Below, one piece after another: positions 1-11,181 of a stretch of DNA of 64,000 nucleotides. Positions within the stretch are counted from its first letter, which is position 1. Each line of letters opens with the position of its first letter. The notes under the pieces were generated by a model that saw only the letters and a program-made list of their open reading frames with translations, was not told the origin of the DNA and made no database searches. Location: positions 620,001-684,000 of the forward strand of contig NZ_FMTS01000001.1 of assembly GCF_900100255.1 (NCBI RefSeq). The letters are read 5' to 3'. The stretch is from Asticcacaulis taihuensis (lineage in GTDB: Bacteria; Pseudomonadota; Alphaproteobacteria; Caulobacterales; Caulobacteraceae). Both the position numbers and the translations under genes were made by a program.

Positions 1-121
1 GCGTCAAGGCATGGGCCGCGTTGACCTTGCCAATGCCAGTATAGAGCACATCGGCGCCTAGCGGCTCCAGCAATCCCATGGCCTCCTGTTTCAGGGCCAT
101 GACGAAAAGCGTGTCTTTCAT
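1..121 (-). CDS. Nucleoside phosphorylase-superfamily protein, N-terminal part (MTA/SAH nucleosidase-like)
   Basis: Only the first 40 codons lie in the window; the gene continues past position 1. The ATG is at 121. The visible N-terminus (MKDTLFVMALKQEA, then VLYTGIGKVNAA) has the first beta strand and the glycine-rich TGIGKVNAA segment typical of 5'-methylthioadenosine/S-adenosylhomocysteine nucleosidases and related phosphorylases, where this region binds the phosphate or ribose side of the substrate. Such enzymes cleave the glycosidic bond of MTA or SAH in methionine salvage. The exact substrate cannot be judged from this fragment. It follows fliX on the same strand after a gap of about 10 bases, so the two may be co-transcribed. 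Confidence 0.6.
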   Translation of the reverse strand, partial: MKDTLFVMALKQEAMGLLEPLGADVLYTGIGKVNAAHALT

Positions 122-131
122 ACTTCGGGCA

Positions 132-557
132 TTACATCAGCCGGCGCTTGGCCAGTTCGACACAGGCGCGGGTCTCGATCTCATTGAGTACGCCCTGCAA
201 ACGGTCGTCCTCGATCTCTTCCTTCTGGAGCGCGATCATCGATTGCAGGCGGATCAGGGCCTCATCGTCGATATCGCCGGAAAGCACGCTGATCTTGAGA
301 TCATCCAGAGCGTCGAGAATATCACGGGAGCGCTTAATCTGGCGGCGGCGGCGGCCGGTCAGCACATCTTCCTCGCCCTGAAGCGCCATCAGGGCATCTA
401 TCCCCATCATGCCAAAGGCAGCCGAAGTCTGTGCCGTGGCCGCCGATTTTCCCGCGCCATCCTTGCCCGAGAGCGAAAATCCACTGCCCGTCTTTTTCAC
501 GCCGCTGGACGAGCCGCTGATCGGCGCGCCGGTAACCGAATTGATCCTGAATGTCAT
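132..557 (-). CDS. fliX: FliX, flagellar assembly regulator
   Basis: A 141-residue protein with a low-complexity Ser/Gly-rich N-terminus and a helical C-terminal half (RDILDALDDLKISVLSG, then LNEIETRACVELAK) that matches the FliX family of Caulobacterales. In Caulobacter, FliX couples assembly of the early flagellar basal body to activity of the sigma-54 activator FlbD. I chose the ATG at 557 because it gives a normal-length FliX; an upstream GTG at 581 would add eight residues. The gene diverges from flgI, the usual arrangement in this order. The 293-base gap to flgI holds the putative FlbD-type site and the flgI sigma-54 promoter. Confidence 0.85.
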   Translation of the reverse strand: MTFRINSVTGAPISGSSSGVKKTGSGFSLSGKDGAGKSAATAQTSAAFGMMGIDALMALQGEEDVLTGRRRRQIKRSRDILDALDDLKISVLSGDIDDEALIRLQSMIALQKEEIEDDRLQGVLNEIETRACVELAKRRLM

Positions 558-641
558 GATCTGACCTGTCTGCGAACCCACACACTATATATTAAGACGC
601 CGTGTAGTTTCTTCTGTTTTGCCCGGATGACAAAGCATAGG

Positions 642-661
642 GGCAAAAACCGGCTTTTGCC
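642..661. promoter_or_regulatory. Inverted repeat between fliX and flgI, ftr-like candidate FlbD site
   Basis: GGCAAAAACC / GGCTTTTGCC form a 20-base palindrome with one mismatched pair. It lies about 140 bases upstream of the flgI sigma-54 promoter, an enhancer-like distance. The CGGCAAAA-type core recalls the ftr elements bound by FlbD in Caulobacter flagellar promoters, as I remember them. The palindrome is seen directly; FlbD binding is inference. Confidence 0.45.
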
Positions 662-800
662 AGTGTACGACACGGTCATTATTGCCGGCTCAGGGTAAGC
701 GAAGCCTTAACGCCCCGGCACAAATTTCCCGTTGACGCACACCTTCAAAAGTCGTCACGCCAAGCCATTGATTGTAATAACGAAAATTCCCATCGATTCG

Positions 801-816
801 TGGCACGGATTTCGCA
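801..816 (+). promoter_or_regulatory. Sigma-54 (-24/-12) promoter of flgI
   Basis: TGGCAC-N5-TCGCA, with GG at 802-803 and GC at 814-815 separated by exactly 10 bases, as sigma-54 holoenzyme requires. Only the first T of the consensus TTGC is changed. The predicted start of transcription falls near 826, about 25 bases before the flgI ATG at 851. Middle and late flagellar operons in Caulobacterales use sigma-54. Confidence 0.8.
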
Positions 817-850
817 ATCCGACTACTAATTATGGTTAACGGGTAAATTC

Positions 851-1960
851 ATGCTGTCGAAACTGAAAATCGCCTTCTGCGCCACCGCTCTTGCCGGGAT
901 GATGCTCTACAGCCCCGCCATGGCCGGCTCACGCATCAAGGACATTGTCGATGTCGAAGGCGTGCGCACCAACCAGTTGATCGGCTACGGCATCGTCGTG
1001 GGCCTGAGCGGCACTGGCGATACGGTCCGTAACTCGCCCATGCTCAAGCAGAGCCTCGAATCGATGATGGAGCGCATGGGCGTCAATGTCCGTGACGCCA
1101 ACCTGAACACCAAGAACGCCGCCGCCGTCATGGTCACCGGCGAACTGACGCCTTTCGGAGCTTCGGGCTCGCGCATCGATGTCACCGTCTCGGCCATGGG
1201 CGACGCCAAGAGCCTGCTCGGTGGCACCCTGCTGGTCACGCCCCTGCTCGGCGCCGATGGTGAAGCCTATGCGGTGGCGCAAGGCACGGTCCAGACCGGT
1301 TCGGTCTCAGCCGGCGGCGCCTCGGGTTCCTCGGTCACCAAGGGCGTGCCGACCGCCGGCCGCATCGCTTCCGGCGGCACGATCGAGCGCGAAACGGCGT
1401 TCAATTTCAATTCCATGCCCTTCCTGCGCCTGACCCTGCACAATCCGGATTTCGCCACCGCGCGACGCATTGCCGACGCCATCACCCGCCAGTATCCGGG
1501 CACTGCTATTGCCGAAAACCCCTCCATTGTCGCCATCAAGCCCCCCGCCGGCATGACCATGATGGATTTCATGACCCTGGTTGAGCCGATGAATGTCGAT
1601 GTCGACACCCCAGCCAAGGTGGTGATCGATGAGGTCAATGGCGTCATCGTGATGGGTGAAAACGTCCGTATCTCGCGCGTCGCCATCGCCCAGGGCAATC
1701 TGACGATCCGCGTCGATGAACAGCCGGGCGTCAGCCAGCCCCTGCCCTTCTCGCAGGGCCAGACGACGGTTGTGCCCTCCAGCAATGTTTCGGTGGATGA
1801 AGAAAAAGGCAAACAACTGATCCAGTTGGGCGGCGGATCGTCACTTTCGGACCTGGTGGCCGGCCTCAATGCCCTGGGCGTAACGCCGCGCGACATGATC
1901 GCCATCCTGCAATCGATCAAGGCCGCCGGCGCGCTGCAAGCCGACATTGAAGTGATGTAA
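851..1960 (+). CDS. flgI: FlgI, flagellar P-ring protein
   Basis: A 369-residue protein with a cleavable signal peptide (hydrophobic core about residues 7-21, cleavage after AMA) followed by the highly conserved FlgI start SRIKDIVDVEGVRTNQLIGYG. FlgI is exported by Sec and polymerises around the rod in the peptidoglycan layer as the P-ring bushing. Length and C-terminus (LNALGVTPRDMIAILQSIKAAGALQA) are normal for the family. It is the first gene of a flgI / flgJ-like / flbY operon, read from the sigma-54 promoter at 801-816. The ATG at 851 follows the purine stretch CGGGTAA. Confidence 0.97.
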   Translation: MLSKLKIAFCATALAGMMLYSPAMAGSRIKDIVDVEGVRTNQLIGYGIVVGLSGTGDTVRNSPMLKQSLESMMERMGVNVRDANLNTKNAAAVMVTGELTPFGASGSRIDVTVSAMGDAKSLLGGTLLVTPLLGADGEAYAVAQGTVQTGSVSAGGASGSSVTKGVPTAGRIASGGTIERETAFNFNSMPFLRLTLHNPDFATARRIADAITRQYPGTAIAENPSIVAIKPPAGMTMMDFMTLVEPMNVDVDTPAKVVIDEVNGVIVMGENVRISRVAIAQGNLTIRVDEQPGVSQPLPFSQGQTTVVPSSNVSVDEEKGKQLIQLGGGSSLSDLVAGLNALGVTPRDMIAILQSIKAAGALQADIEVM

Positions 1961-1975
1961 TTGGGAGGTCATGTA

Positions 1976-2311
1976 ATGGATAGCGCCGCCCTGCTCACCC
2001 TTCAATCCGCCCAGGCACAGGCCGCGACCGCCCAGCAGACTCAGGCGACGGCGGCCCTGACCGGCAAGACAGGCAAAAGTAACGCCAAGCTCGGCCTCGA
2101 TTTCGAGACCATGTGCCTGACCAATCTGCTGTCGCCCATGTTTGAAGGATTATCCACCGATGGGCCTTTCGGTGGCGGTCACGCCGAAGAAACGATGCGC
2201 TCCTTCTATGTCGGCGCCATGGCGAAGGAAATGGCCCAGCGCGGCGGCATCGGCATTTCCGACATGATGCAAAGCCAGTTGCTCAAACTCCAGGAAAAGG
2301 GAGCCGCCTGA
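1976..2311 (+). CDS. FlgJ-type rod-binding protein (no muramidase domain)
   Basis: A 111-residue protein of the rod-binding family. The core LDFETMCLTNLLSPMFEGL and the end EMAQRGGIGISDMMQSQLLKL match the N-terminal half of FlgJ; the C-terminal hydrolase domain of enterobacterial FlgJ is absent, as is usual in alphaproteobacteria. It probably caps or scaffolds rod assembly in the periplasm. I chose the ATG at 1976 because GGAGGT stands at 1964-1969; an in-frame TTG at 1961 would precede that ribosome site. Its stop overlaps the flbY start (ATGA-type overlap at 2309-2313), which suggests translational coupling. Confidence 0.85.
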   Translation: MDSAALLTLQSAQAQAATAQQTQATAALTGKTGKSNAKLGLDFETMCLTNLLSPMFEGLSTDGPFGGGHAEETMRSFYVGAMAKEMAQRGGIGISDMMQSQLLKLQEKGAA

Positions 2312-2751
2312 TGGCCCTCGCCGCCGCCAACGCCACCGAACGCGCCCGGCAACTGATCGCCCTGACCACCCGTCTGGGCGAGCGTCTGGTCTCGGAAACC
2401 GCCAGCCTCCAGGCCCGCCGCCCGCAGGATATTCTGGAAGGTATTGAAGAAACGCGCAACCTGTCGAACCTGTATCGCCACGAATCCATGCGCATCAAGA
2501 CCGATCCCAGCCTGCTGGAGGGGCTGAATCCGGCCGACAAAAAGGCCCTGCGCGAAGCCACGGAACTGTTCCAGGACCGTCTGCATCAGTACGAACTGGC
2601 GGTGAACGCGGCCAAGACCATCACCGAAGGCATCATCAGCGCGGTGGCCGATGATCTCAACAGCCGCCGCAAGCAGACCTCGCCCTATGGCGCCAGAGGC
2701 CGCACGATCGACACCGGCCCGCAATCGCTGAATTTCGGCAAGAAAGCCTGA
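2311..2751 (+). CDS. flbY: FlbY-like flagellar basal-body protein
   Basis: A 146-residue, largely helical protein without a signal peptide. It resembles the Caulobacter FlbY protein found directly after flgI (ARRPQDILEGIEETRNLSNLYRHE in the middle, KTITEGIISAVADDLNSRR near the end). It looks like a FlgN/FliT-type cytosolic helper, but its molecular role is not established to my knowledge. The start overlaps the stop of the rod-binding gene by one base. It is the last gene of the flgI operon and converges with the next minus-strand gene with no gap. Confidence 0.65.
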   Translation: MALAAANATERARQLIALTTRLGERLVSETASLQARRPQDILEGIEETRNLSNLYRHESMRIKTDPSLLEGLNPADKKALREATELFQDRLHQYELAVNAAKTITEGIISAVADDLNSRRKQTSPYGARGRTIDTGPQSLNFGKKA

Positions 2752-3810
2752 TTACTTTTTGGGGTCCGCCGTGCCGCCACCATTGCCCATATTGCGCTGA
2801 TCCTTTGCGCTGGAATAGGCGCCCGGTTGCGGCGCCTGATCGCGCTGGTCGGCGGCCGTCGGCACATGGGTGACGCGGTTCCAGTAGGCGTCATTACCGG
2901 CTGAGGTCTTGTAACGCAGGGTCTGGTCCTTTTTCGCCACGGCCGCCTGCAAACCGGCATCGGGTTTAGGCCCGAGGTTCTTCTGGCTGGCCAGGTCGGT
3001 CATCTGGCAATCCGCCGGTAATGGCTTGCCCGCCTTTTGGGTCGAAACGCACCAGTCGTGATTTTGCAGGGCCTGCGTTACCTGTCCGCGCCCACCTTTC
3101 AACGCCCCTACGCCGCTCGGCAGTCCGGCGGGCGGCTGCATGGCGCCCAACCGGCCACCACTACTATCCGCCGGCGCCAGCCCCGAAGGCGCGACCTTCT
3201 GCAGGGCCGGAATATTGATATCCGGCGTCTCATGCAGGTTCAGGTCGCTGACCTGGCCCACCGTTTCCTGGGCCTTGGCATCCAGTTCTTCCTGCGCCTT
3301 CTTTTTGGCGCGGGCACTCATGGAGGGACTTGGCGGTGCATCGGCCACCGTGGCCGGCGCGGTGATATCCAGCGGCTTTTCCTTGGGTATAGTGACGGTA
3401 ATCGGCTTGACCGGCTGCGGCTGGACCACAGGTTGCGGTACGACAGCCGGCGGCGCCTGCTCCATCTGGCGCGGCGCTTCATCGACCGGCTGGGGCGTAT
3501 CGGGCCGCTGAACCTCGCGCGGCACGATGACCGGCACAGGCTCCGGCTTTACCTCCGGTTCTGGTTTCGGCGGCGGCACGTCCCAGATTTCGGCAGGCAG
3601 AAAGGGCTCTTCGACGAACTGGCTGTCGAGATTCCAGATTTCCGGATGGGTCGCCACCAGCATCCAGAACAGAAGGCCATGCAGGATAAGGGCCAAAACA
3701 ATGGCTCCCGCCAGCCGCGAGCGGCGGCTGGTACGCGCCGTAACCCCCGCCAGCCACAGCTCCATGCTGTCACCGACGCGGTCCCTCATCCGTATGATGC
3801 CAGCCTGCAT
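2752..3810 (-). CDS. Proline-rich, single-pass inner-membrane protein (TonB-like architecture), function unknown
   Basis: 352 residues. After a basic N-terminus there is one membrane segment (LAGAIVLALILHGLLFWMLV), then a long Pro/Glu/Lys/Val-rich stretch like the periplasm-spanning linker of TonB or TolA, then a C-terminal region with two cysteines (DWCVST and ADCQMT). I do not recognise a TonB C-terminal fold, so energy transduction is only a possibility. I chose the ATG at 3810 because AGAGGA precedes it by 9 bases; other in-frame ATGs occur at 3789 and 3765. The stop abuts the flbY stop. Confidence 0.6.
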   Translation of the reverse strand: MQAGIIRMRDRVGDSMELWLAGVTARTSRRSRLAGAIVLALILHGLLFWMLVATHPEIWNLDSQFVEEPFLPAEIWDVPPPKPEPEVKPEPVPVIVPREVQRPDTPQPVDEAPRQMEQAPPAVVPQPVVQPQPVKPITVTIPKEKPLDITAPATVADAPPSPSMSARAKKKAQEELDAKAQETVGQVSDLNLHETPDINIPALQKVAPSGLAPADSSGGRLGAMQPPAGLPSGVGALKGGRGQVTQALQNHDWCVSTQKAGKPLPADCQMTDLASQKNLGPKPDAGLQAAVAKKDQTLRYKTSAGNDAYWNRVTHVPTAADQRDQAPQPGAYSSAKDQRNMGNGGGTADPKK

Positions 3811-3966
3811 AGGGTTTGATCCTCTTCGTCCCAACCCTGACGATAGATTCAGGCCGTACTTTGTCCTGTTTGTAGTCAGGTGTCAAAAAGACCCTGCTGA
3901 CAGATATCGTCAGCCTGATCCCATAGCGTCAAAATCCGATAGGTAATGCCACGCCGAAATATTAAT

Positions 3967-3981
3967 GTTGCCAAATTGTTC
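3967..3981 (+). promoter_or_regulatory. LexA-like SOS box upstream of uvrA
   Basis: GTTG-N7-GTTC, one base from the alphaproteobacterial LexA consensus GTTC-N7-GTTC. It lies 87 bases before uvrA, just upstream of a TATATA stretch near 4016 that could be the -10 region. uvrA is a usual SOS gene in this class. The motif is short, so confidence is moderate. Confidence 0.5.
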
Positions 3982-4053
3982 CAGCAACCCTCTGGCAAAT
4001 CGCGGCAAAGCCTCTATATACTCCCCTGTTCCATTTTTTGAGGATATGCGCGT

Positions 4054-6963
<2,910 letters not shown>

Positions 6964-7021
6964 TTCGCCTGAAAAGTGAGACGCTTAATCTCCGTTAACC
7001 CTTTTTCGGCACAGTGCGGGC

Positions 7022-7843
7022 ATGAAAAGTCCGAGTCGCGCCTCCGCCGTTTTTATGGTCAGCCTGCTGGCCCTGTCTTTGGTCGCCTGTTCCGGCAAGA
7101 AGGAAGCCCACGCACCGGAAGCTGAACACGCGACCGAAGGACATGTTGGCCCGCCGGTGTCCAAATGGACCTATGATGGCGACACCGGGCCGGAACACTG
7201 GGCCCAGCTTGGCGGCGCCTCGGCAATCTGCGGCGACGGCCAGCGCCAATCACCGGTTGACATCACTGGCCAGCCGAAGATGCAGTTTTCGCACATCGGC
7301 CTGAACTATAATTCGGTGAGTGCCACCATCCAGAATACCGGCAAGACAGTGCGCGTGGTGCCGGCCAATGGCGGCGATCTCGAAATCGACGGCGCCAAAT
7401 ACGCCCTGAAGTCGATCGAGTTCCACAGCCCCAGCGAGCACGCCATCAATGGCCACCACTCGACCCTGGAAAGCCAGTTCGTTCATGTCGATGACAAGGG
7501 GCACACGCTGATCGTGTCGGTGCTCTATGATATCGGCGTGGCCGATCCGATGCTGGGGTCGCTGTGGACCTACCTGCCCTCCGATCCGGGCCAGCCCGTG
7601 CCCCTCGCCGATTTGCTGATCAATGCCCAGGATCTGATGCCGGGCACCGAGGACTTCTATGTCTATTCCGGCTCCCTGACCACGCCGCCCTGCACGGAAG
7701 AAGTCACTTGGATGGTCTATACCATGCCGCTCACCATCAGCGCCGAGCAGGCCGATGCCTTCCAGCGTCTTATTGGCCCCAATGCCCGCCCTCTACAGGC
7801 GCGTCATGAGCGTGATTTCTTTCGCATGGCCGGAACGAATTAA
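7022..7843 (+). CDS. Alpha-carbonic anhydrase family lipoprotein with two zinc ligands substituted
   Basis: 273 residues. The lipoprotein signal ends in the lipobox LVAC (Cys23). The body has the alpha-carbonic anhydrase landmarks: WTYDGDTGPEHW, the QSPVDI segment, HSPSEHAINGHH, and YSGSLTTPPCTEEVTW near the C-terminus with the conserved Thr-Thr. The usual ligand pattern HxH...ExH is here E133-F-H135 ... E150-S-Q152, so two of the three zinc histidines are missing. It may therefore be a non-catalytic, carbonic-anhydrase-related protein rather than an active CO2 hydratase. Its last four bases overlap the stop of the next, convergent gene. Confidence 0.8.
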   Translation: MKSPSRASAVFMVSLLALSLVACSGKKEAHAPEAEHATEGHVGPPVSKWTYDGDTGPEHWAQLGGASAICGDGQRQSPVDITGQPKMQFSHIGLNYNSVSATIQNTGKTVRVVPANGGDLEIDGAKYALKSIEFHSPSEHAINGHHSTLESQFVHVDDKGHTLIVSVLYDIGVADPMLGSLWTYLPSDPGQPVPLADLLINAQDLMPGTEDFYVYSGSLTTPPCTEEVTWMVYTMPLTISAEQADAFQRLIGPNARPLQARHERDFFRMAGTN

Positions 7844-8757
7844 CCGGCAGCCTTTTCCTCGATTTCACGCGGCTTGATCTTGCCGCGCAGGGTGCGATAG
7901 GCTGCCGCCGGCGCCGCCAGTTCGATACTGATACCAAGCGGCATGACGAAGGCGAAGGTCAGGACCGTGGCAATCACCGAGGCCGGAGTCAGGAAACTGT
8001 CAACACTCGTCATATCCGGCATCCGGATTTCGCCGGTCACATTCAGGCCGAGCGTCAGCACCTGAATGGCTTCAATGATCTTATCACACAGGAAGGCCAC
8101 CACCTGGGCCAGGGCAAAGGCCGTGGCATAGCCGGTGAAAAGCGACCAGAATCGATCCCGTGTCATGGCAAAACTACCAAATAAATCAAATCGTTTCAGG
8201 TCAAAACTCTGAACGCCGTTTAACGACAGTCGAATACCCAGCCACAGGGCAATACCGATGGCGGCGATAAGGCCCAGGGTTTGAATGCCCGCCGCCACCT
8301 GTGTATTTCCGCCGCTGATCAGCAGGCCCAACAGGCCCGTCAGCGCGGAAATACCTGCCAGAACACCGAACAGGATGATAAGCGACACCGCACGCACCGC
8401 CATGATGCGAATCTCCTGCCAGCCAAAGGCCAGAAAACCCAGGCGATCATCCGTTTCGCCAAACACGACCCGGCAGACGGCACAGACCAGCACCGACGAC
8501 ATCAGGATATAGACAGGCGCACACAAAAGGACCGCTGGCGCGATTTGCTGATTGAGCGAATTAAGCGTTGCGGGATCAAGCTTGCCGGACTGGAACATCG
8601 CAAACGCCTGCGCCACGGCCGGCCCCGCCATATGGACCATGATCAGGCTCATGACGCCATAACCGAACAGGGTAATCGCGCCCCAGAAGGCGATCAGCTT
8701 CGGCCGTTCGCGGATGATACGAAAGCCCTCGAAGGCAAAATCGAACGTCAGGTTCAT
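7840..8757 (-). CDS. Polytopic membrane protein, function unknown
   Basis: 305 residues with about six hydrophobic membrane segments (for example LIAFWGAITLFGYGVMSLIM, VSLIILFGVLAGISALTGLL, VIATVLTFAFVMPLGISIEL) and no signal peptide. No catalytic motif is visible. The N-terminal layout (soluble amphipathic start, then FEGFRIIRERPKLIAFWGAI) resembles glycerophosphoryl-diester or DUF-type integral membrane regulators, but I cannot name the family. It lies 36 bases downstream of a second membrane protein of similar size and hydrophobic pattern, probably one operon and perhaps a diverged paralogue. Confidence 0.55.
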   Translation of the reverse strand: MNLTFDFAFEGFRIIRERPKLIAFWGAITLFGYGVMSLIMVHMAGPAVAQAFAMFQSGKLDPATLNSLNQQIAPAVLLCAPVYILMSSVLVCAVCRVVFGETDDRLGFLAFGWQEIRIMAVRAVSLIILFGVLAGISALTGLLGLLISGGNTQVAAGIQTLGLIAAIGIALWLGIRLSLNGVQSFDLKRFDLFGSFAMTRDRFWSLFTGYATAFALAQVVAFLCDKIIEAIQVLTLGLNVTGEIRMPDMTSVDSFLTPASVIATVLTFAFVMPLGISIELAAPAAAYRTLRGKIKPREIEEKAAG

Positions 8758-8793
8758 GCACAGGTCTCAGCCGTCCGCACGTTTGCGAACAGC

Positions 8794-9600
8794 CTATTTA
8801 GACCTGATCGCCATGATCTGCCTATAGGCGGAGGCCAAAAATCCGACAATGAGCGGGAAAAGTCCGAAAATAGTCAAGACAAGCAAGGCACTATGCAGCC
8901 ACATAAAAGCGTTGCCATGGCCAAACTGACGGACGGCCAGCCCGCAGACAAGGGCAAAAGGCAGGACGATCACCATCAATCCAATGAACAGCCGGCCGAC
9001 ATTGCCGCTGCTCAACCCCAGGGCATTGAGCGCCACCAGTTTGCGACCGCCGATATTGGCGGCGGGCATAAGGACGAATTTCAGCGCCACGAAAATCAGA
9101 AAGAGGATGGCCGCAAGGATATAGACAATGAACACATAGTCGACGCCTGAATGACGCCGCCAGATGGCGCAGACCGCCGCCAATGAACTTTCATAGCCCG
9201 AAGCCAGTCCCGACAGACTGAGTGAGATGGCGAATACCAGGAAAATCGCCCCGGCAATCAGCATCACAAAGGCGCCAGCGATCAGCGAAGCCAGCAGAAG
9301 ACGCAGTTCCGGACGCGCGATCTGCAAACCGCCAAAGCCCAACCCCTCTGCCACGGCGTCCTTGCCGAACAACGCGATACGATAGAGCGCCCCGTGCGAA
9401 ACAAGCTTCAGCAGCAATATGCAGAAAATCAGAAGGAGCGGCGCGAAATTCAGTGGCAATTGCTGTCCGACCAGAAGCCAGGGCCCGCCGGCCAGTGCCG
9501 CAAACATCAGGATCAGAACCAGCCACGCGCCCGCCCACGCCTGCGGCACGAACACCACAGCCGCCTTCAGGGCCTTCATCACTGAAAAATCCGCACGCAT
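8794..9600 (-). CDS. Polytopic membrane protein, function unknown
   Basis: 268 residues, about six membrane segments (AWLVLILMFAALAGGPWLLV, LLLASLIAGAFVMLIAGAIF, YVFIVYILAAILFLIFVALK and others). The start MRADFSVMKALKAAVVFVPQAWAG is like that of its downstream neighbour (an amphipathic segment before the first helix), which suggests related proteins. It is the first gene of a probable two-gene unit with the membrane protein at 7840-8757. I do not recognise a function. The 129 bases between its start and trmFO hold the divergent promoters. Confidence 0.55.
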   Translation of the reverse strand: MRADFSVMKALKAAVVFVPQAWAGAWLVLILMFAALAGGPWLLVGQQLPLNFAPLLLIFCILLLKLVSHGALYRIALFGKDAVAEGLGFGGLQIARPELRLLLASLIAGAFVMLIAGAIFLVFAISLSLSGLASGYESSLAAVCAIWRRHSGVDYVFIVYILAAILFLIFVALKFVLMPAANIGGRKLVALNALGLSSGNVGRLFIGLMVIVLPFALVCGLAVRQFGHGNAFMWLHSALLVLTIFGLFPLIVGFLASAYRQIMAIRSK

Positions 9601-9729
9601 CTTACCCCCGCCATGGCCTTCCGCCTCATTTCAGGCCATTCGTGATTTAGAAACAAATCCATTCGCTTTAAAAGCTTATTTCGTTAATACCGTCGCATTT
9701 CCCGTTCGCCCTTGCTATAGCGCCACACC

Positions 9730-11130
9730 ATGACAACTCTTCCCTCTCCTGTTCACGTTATCGGTGGCGGTCTCGCCGGTTCCGAAGCCTGCTGGCAACT
9801 CGTTTCTGCCGGTGTCCCGGTCATCCTGCATGAAATGCGCGGCGGTAAGCGCAACGGTGAGTCGATCACCACCAATGCCCACCAGACCGATGGCCTGGCC
9901 GAACTGGTCTGCTCCAACTCGTTTAGGTCTGACGACTGGCAGTTCAATGCCGTGGGCCTGCTGCACGAGGAAATGCGCCGCGCCGGTTCGCTGATTCTCG
10001 CCAGCGCCGATAAGCATCAGGTGCCGGCCGGCGGGGCGCTGGCCATGGACCGCGATAATTTCAGCGCGGCTGTCACCGAAGCGCTCAGCAATCACCCGCT
10101 GGTGACGATTGTGCGCGAGGAAGTCACCACGCTTGCCGATAAGGACTGGGAAAACATTGTGGTCGCCACCGGCCCCCTCACCTCAGAATCCCTGTCGCAA
10201 TATGTGCTGGATGTTTCCGGCGAAGGGCAATTGAGCTTTTTCGACGCCATCGCGCCGATCATCCATTACGAGTCCATCGACATGTCGAAGGCGTGGAAGC
10301 AGTCACGCTACGACAAGGAAGGCCCCGGCGGCGACGCGGCGGCCTATATCAACTGCCCGATGGACAAGGATCAGTACGAAGCCTTTATCGATGCCCTTCT
10401 GGCAGGCCCGAAGGCCGAATTCAAAGACTGGGAGCATGTGCCCTATTTCGATGGGTGCCTGCCGATCGAGGTGATGGCGGAGCGTGGCCGCGAGACCCTG
10501 CGCTATGGCCCGATGAAGCCCGTGGGGCTTACCAATCCGCATAACCCGACCGTCAAGGCTCATGCAATTATTCAACTGAGGCAGGATAACGCCTTGGGAA
10601 CATTGTACAATATGGTCGGCTTCCAGACCAAGCTGAAGCATGGCGCGCAAGCCGATGTCTTCCGTATGATCCCCGGCCTGGAAAATGCCCAGTTCGCGCG
10701 GCTGGGCGGTCTGCATCGCAATACCTTTATTCAGTCACCGAAGATTCTCGACCGCGAACTGCGCCTGAAGTCGCATCCGGCCGCCCGTTTTGCCGGCCAG
10801 ATCACGGGCGTGGAAGGCTATGTAGAAAGCGCCGCCATCGGCTTGCTGGCCGGCCGTTTCGCCGCTGCGCAGGCTCTGGGCAAAACCTTGCCTGCACCGC
10901 CGGAGACGACGGCGCTAGGCGCCCTGCTCAACCATATCACTATCGGTCACCTCGAGGGCGGCTCTTTCCAGCCTATGAACATCAACTATGGCCTGCTGCC
11001 CCAACTGGAAGCGCCAAAGGTTGATGAGAATGGCCAAAAAATCCCCTTGAAGGAACGTGGCCGCGCCAAAAAACGCCTGATGTCCCTGCGCGCCTTGCAG
11101 GATTTGCAGGACTGGCTAAATATCGCCTGA
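9730..11130 (+). CDS. trmFO: TrmFO, folate-dependent tRNA (uracil-54-C5)-methyltransferase
   Basis: 466 residues. The N-terminal FAD-binding Rossmann motif [15 protein letters not shown] (residues 9-23) is followed by HEMRGGKRN and the hallmark [16 protein letters not shown], typical of TrmFO (formerly Gid). The enzyme uses methylene-tetrahydrofolate and FADH2 to form ribothymidine at position 54 of the tRNA T-loop. The length and the C-terminal part ([11 protein letters not shown]-like [19 protein letters not shown]) are normal. The gene seems to be transcribed alone, with the DUF1353 gene close behind. Confidence 0.95.
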   Translation: MTTLPSPVHVIGGGLAGSEACWQLVSAGVPVILHEMRGGKRNGESITTNAHQTDGLAELVCSNSFRSDDWQFNAVGLLHEEMRRAGSLILASADKHQVPAGGALAMDRDNFSAAVTEALSNHPLVTIVREEVTTLADKDWENIVVATGPLTSESLSQYVLDVSGEGQLSFFDAIAPIIHYESIDMSKAWKQSRYDKEGPGGDAAAYINCPMDKDQYEAFIDALLAGPKAEFKDWEHVPYFDGCLPIEVMAERGRETLRYGPMKPVGLTNPHNPTVKAHAIIQLRQDNALGTLYNMVGFQTKLKHGAQADVFRMIPGLENAQFARLGGLHRNTFIQSPKILDRELRLKSHPAARFAGQITGVEGYVESAAIGLLAGRFAAAQALGKTLPAPPETTALGALLNHITIGHLEGGSFQPMNINYGLLPQLEAPKVDENGQKIPLKERGRAKKRLMSLRALQDLQDWLNIA

Positions 11131-11181
11131 ATTTCCAGCTAATTGCCGGAAATCTTGGGGAAATCAATTCAGGTCATTATT

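Noticed and set aside
6988-7002. TTAA-N6-TTAACC before the carbonic-anhydrase-like gene as a CtrA box
   Set aside because: The spacer is 6 bases, which puts the half sites on different faces from a true CtrA box.
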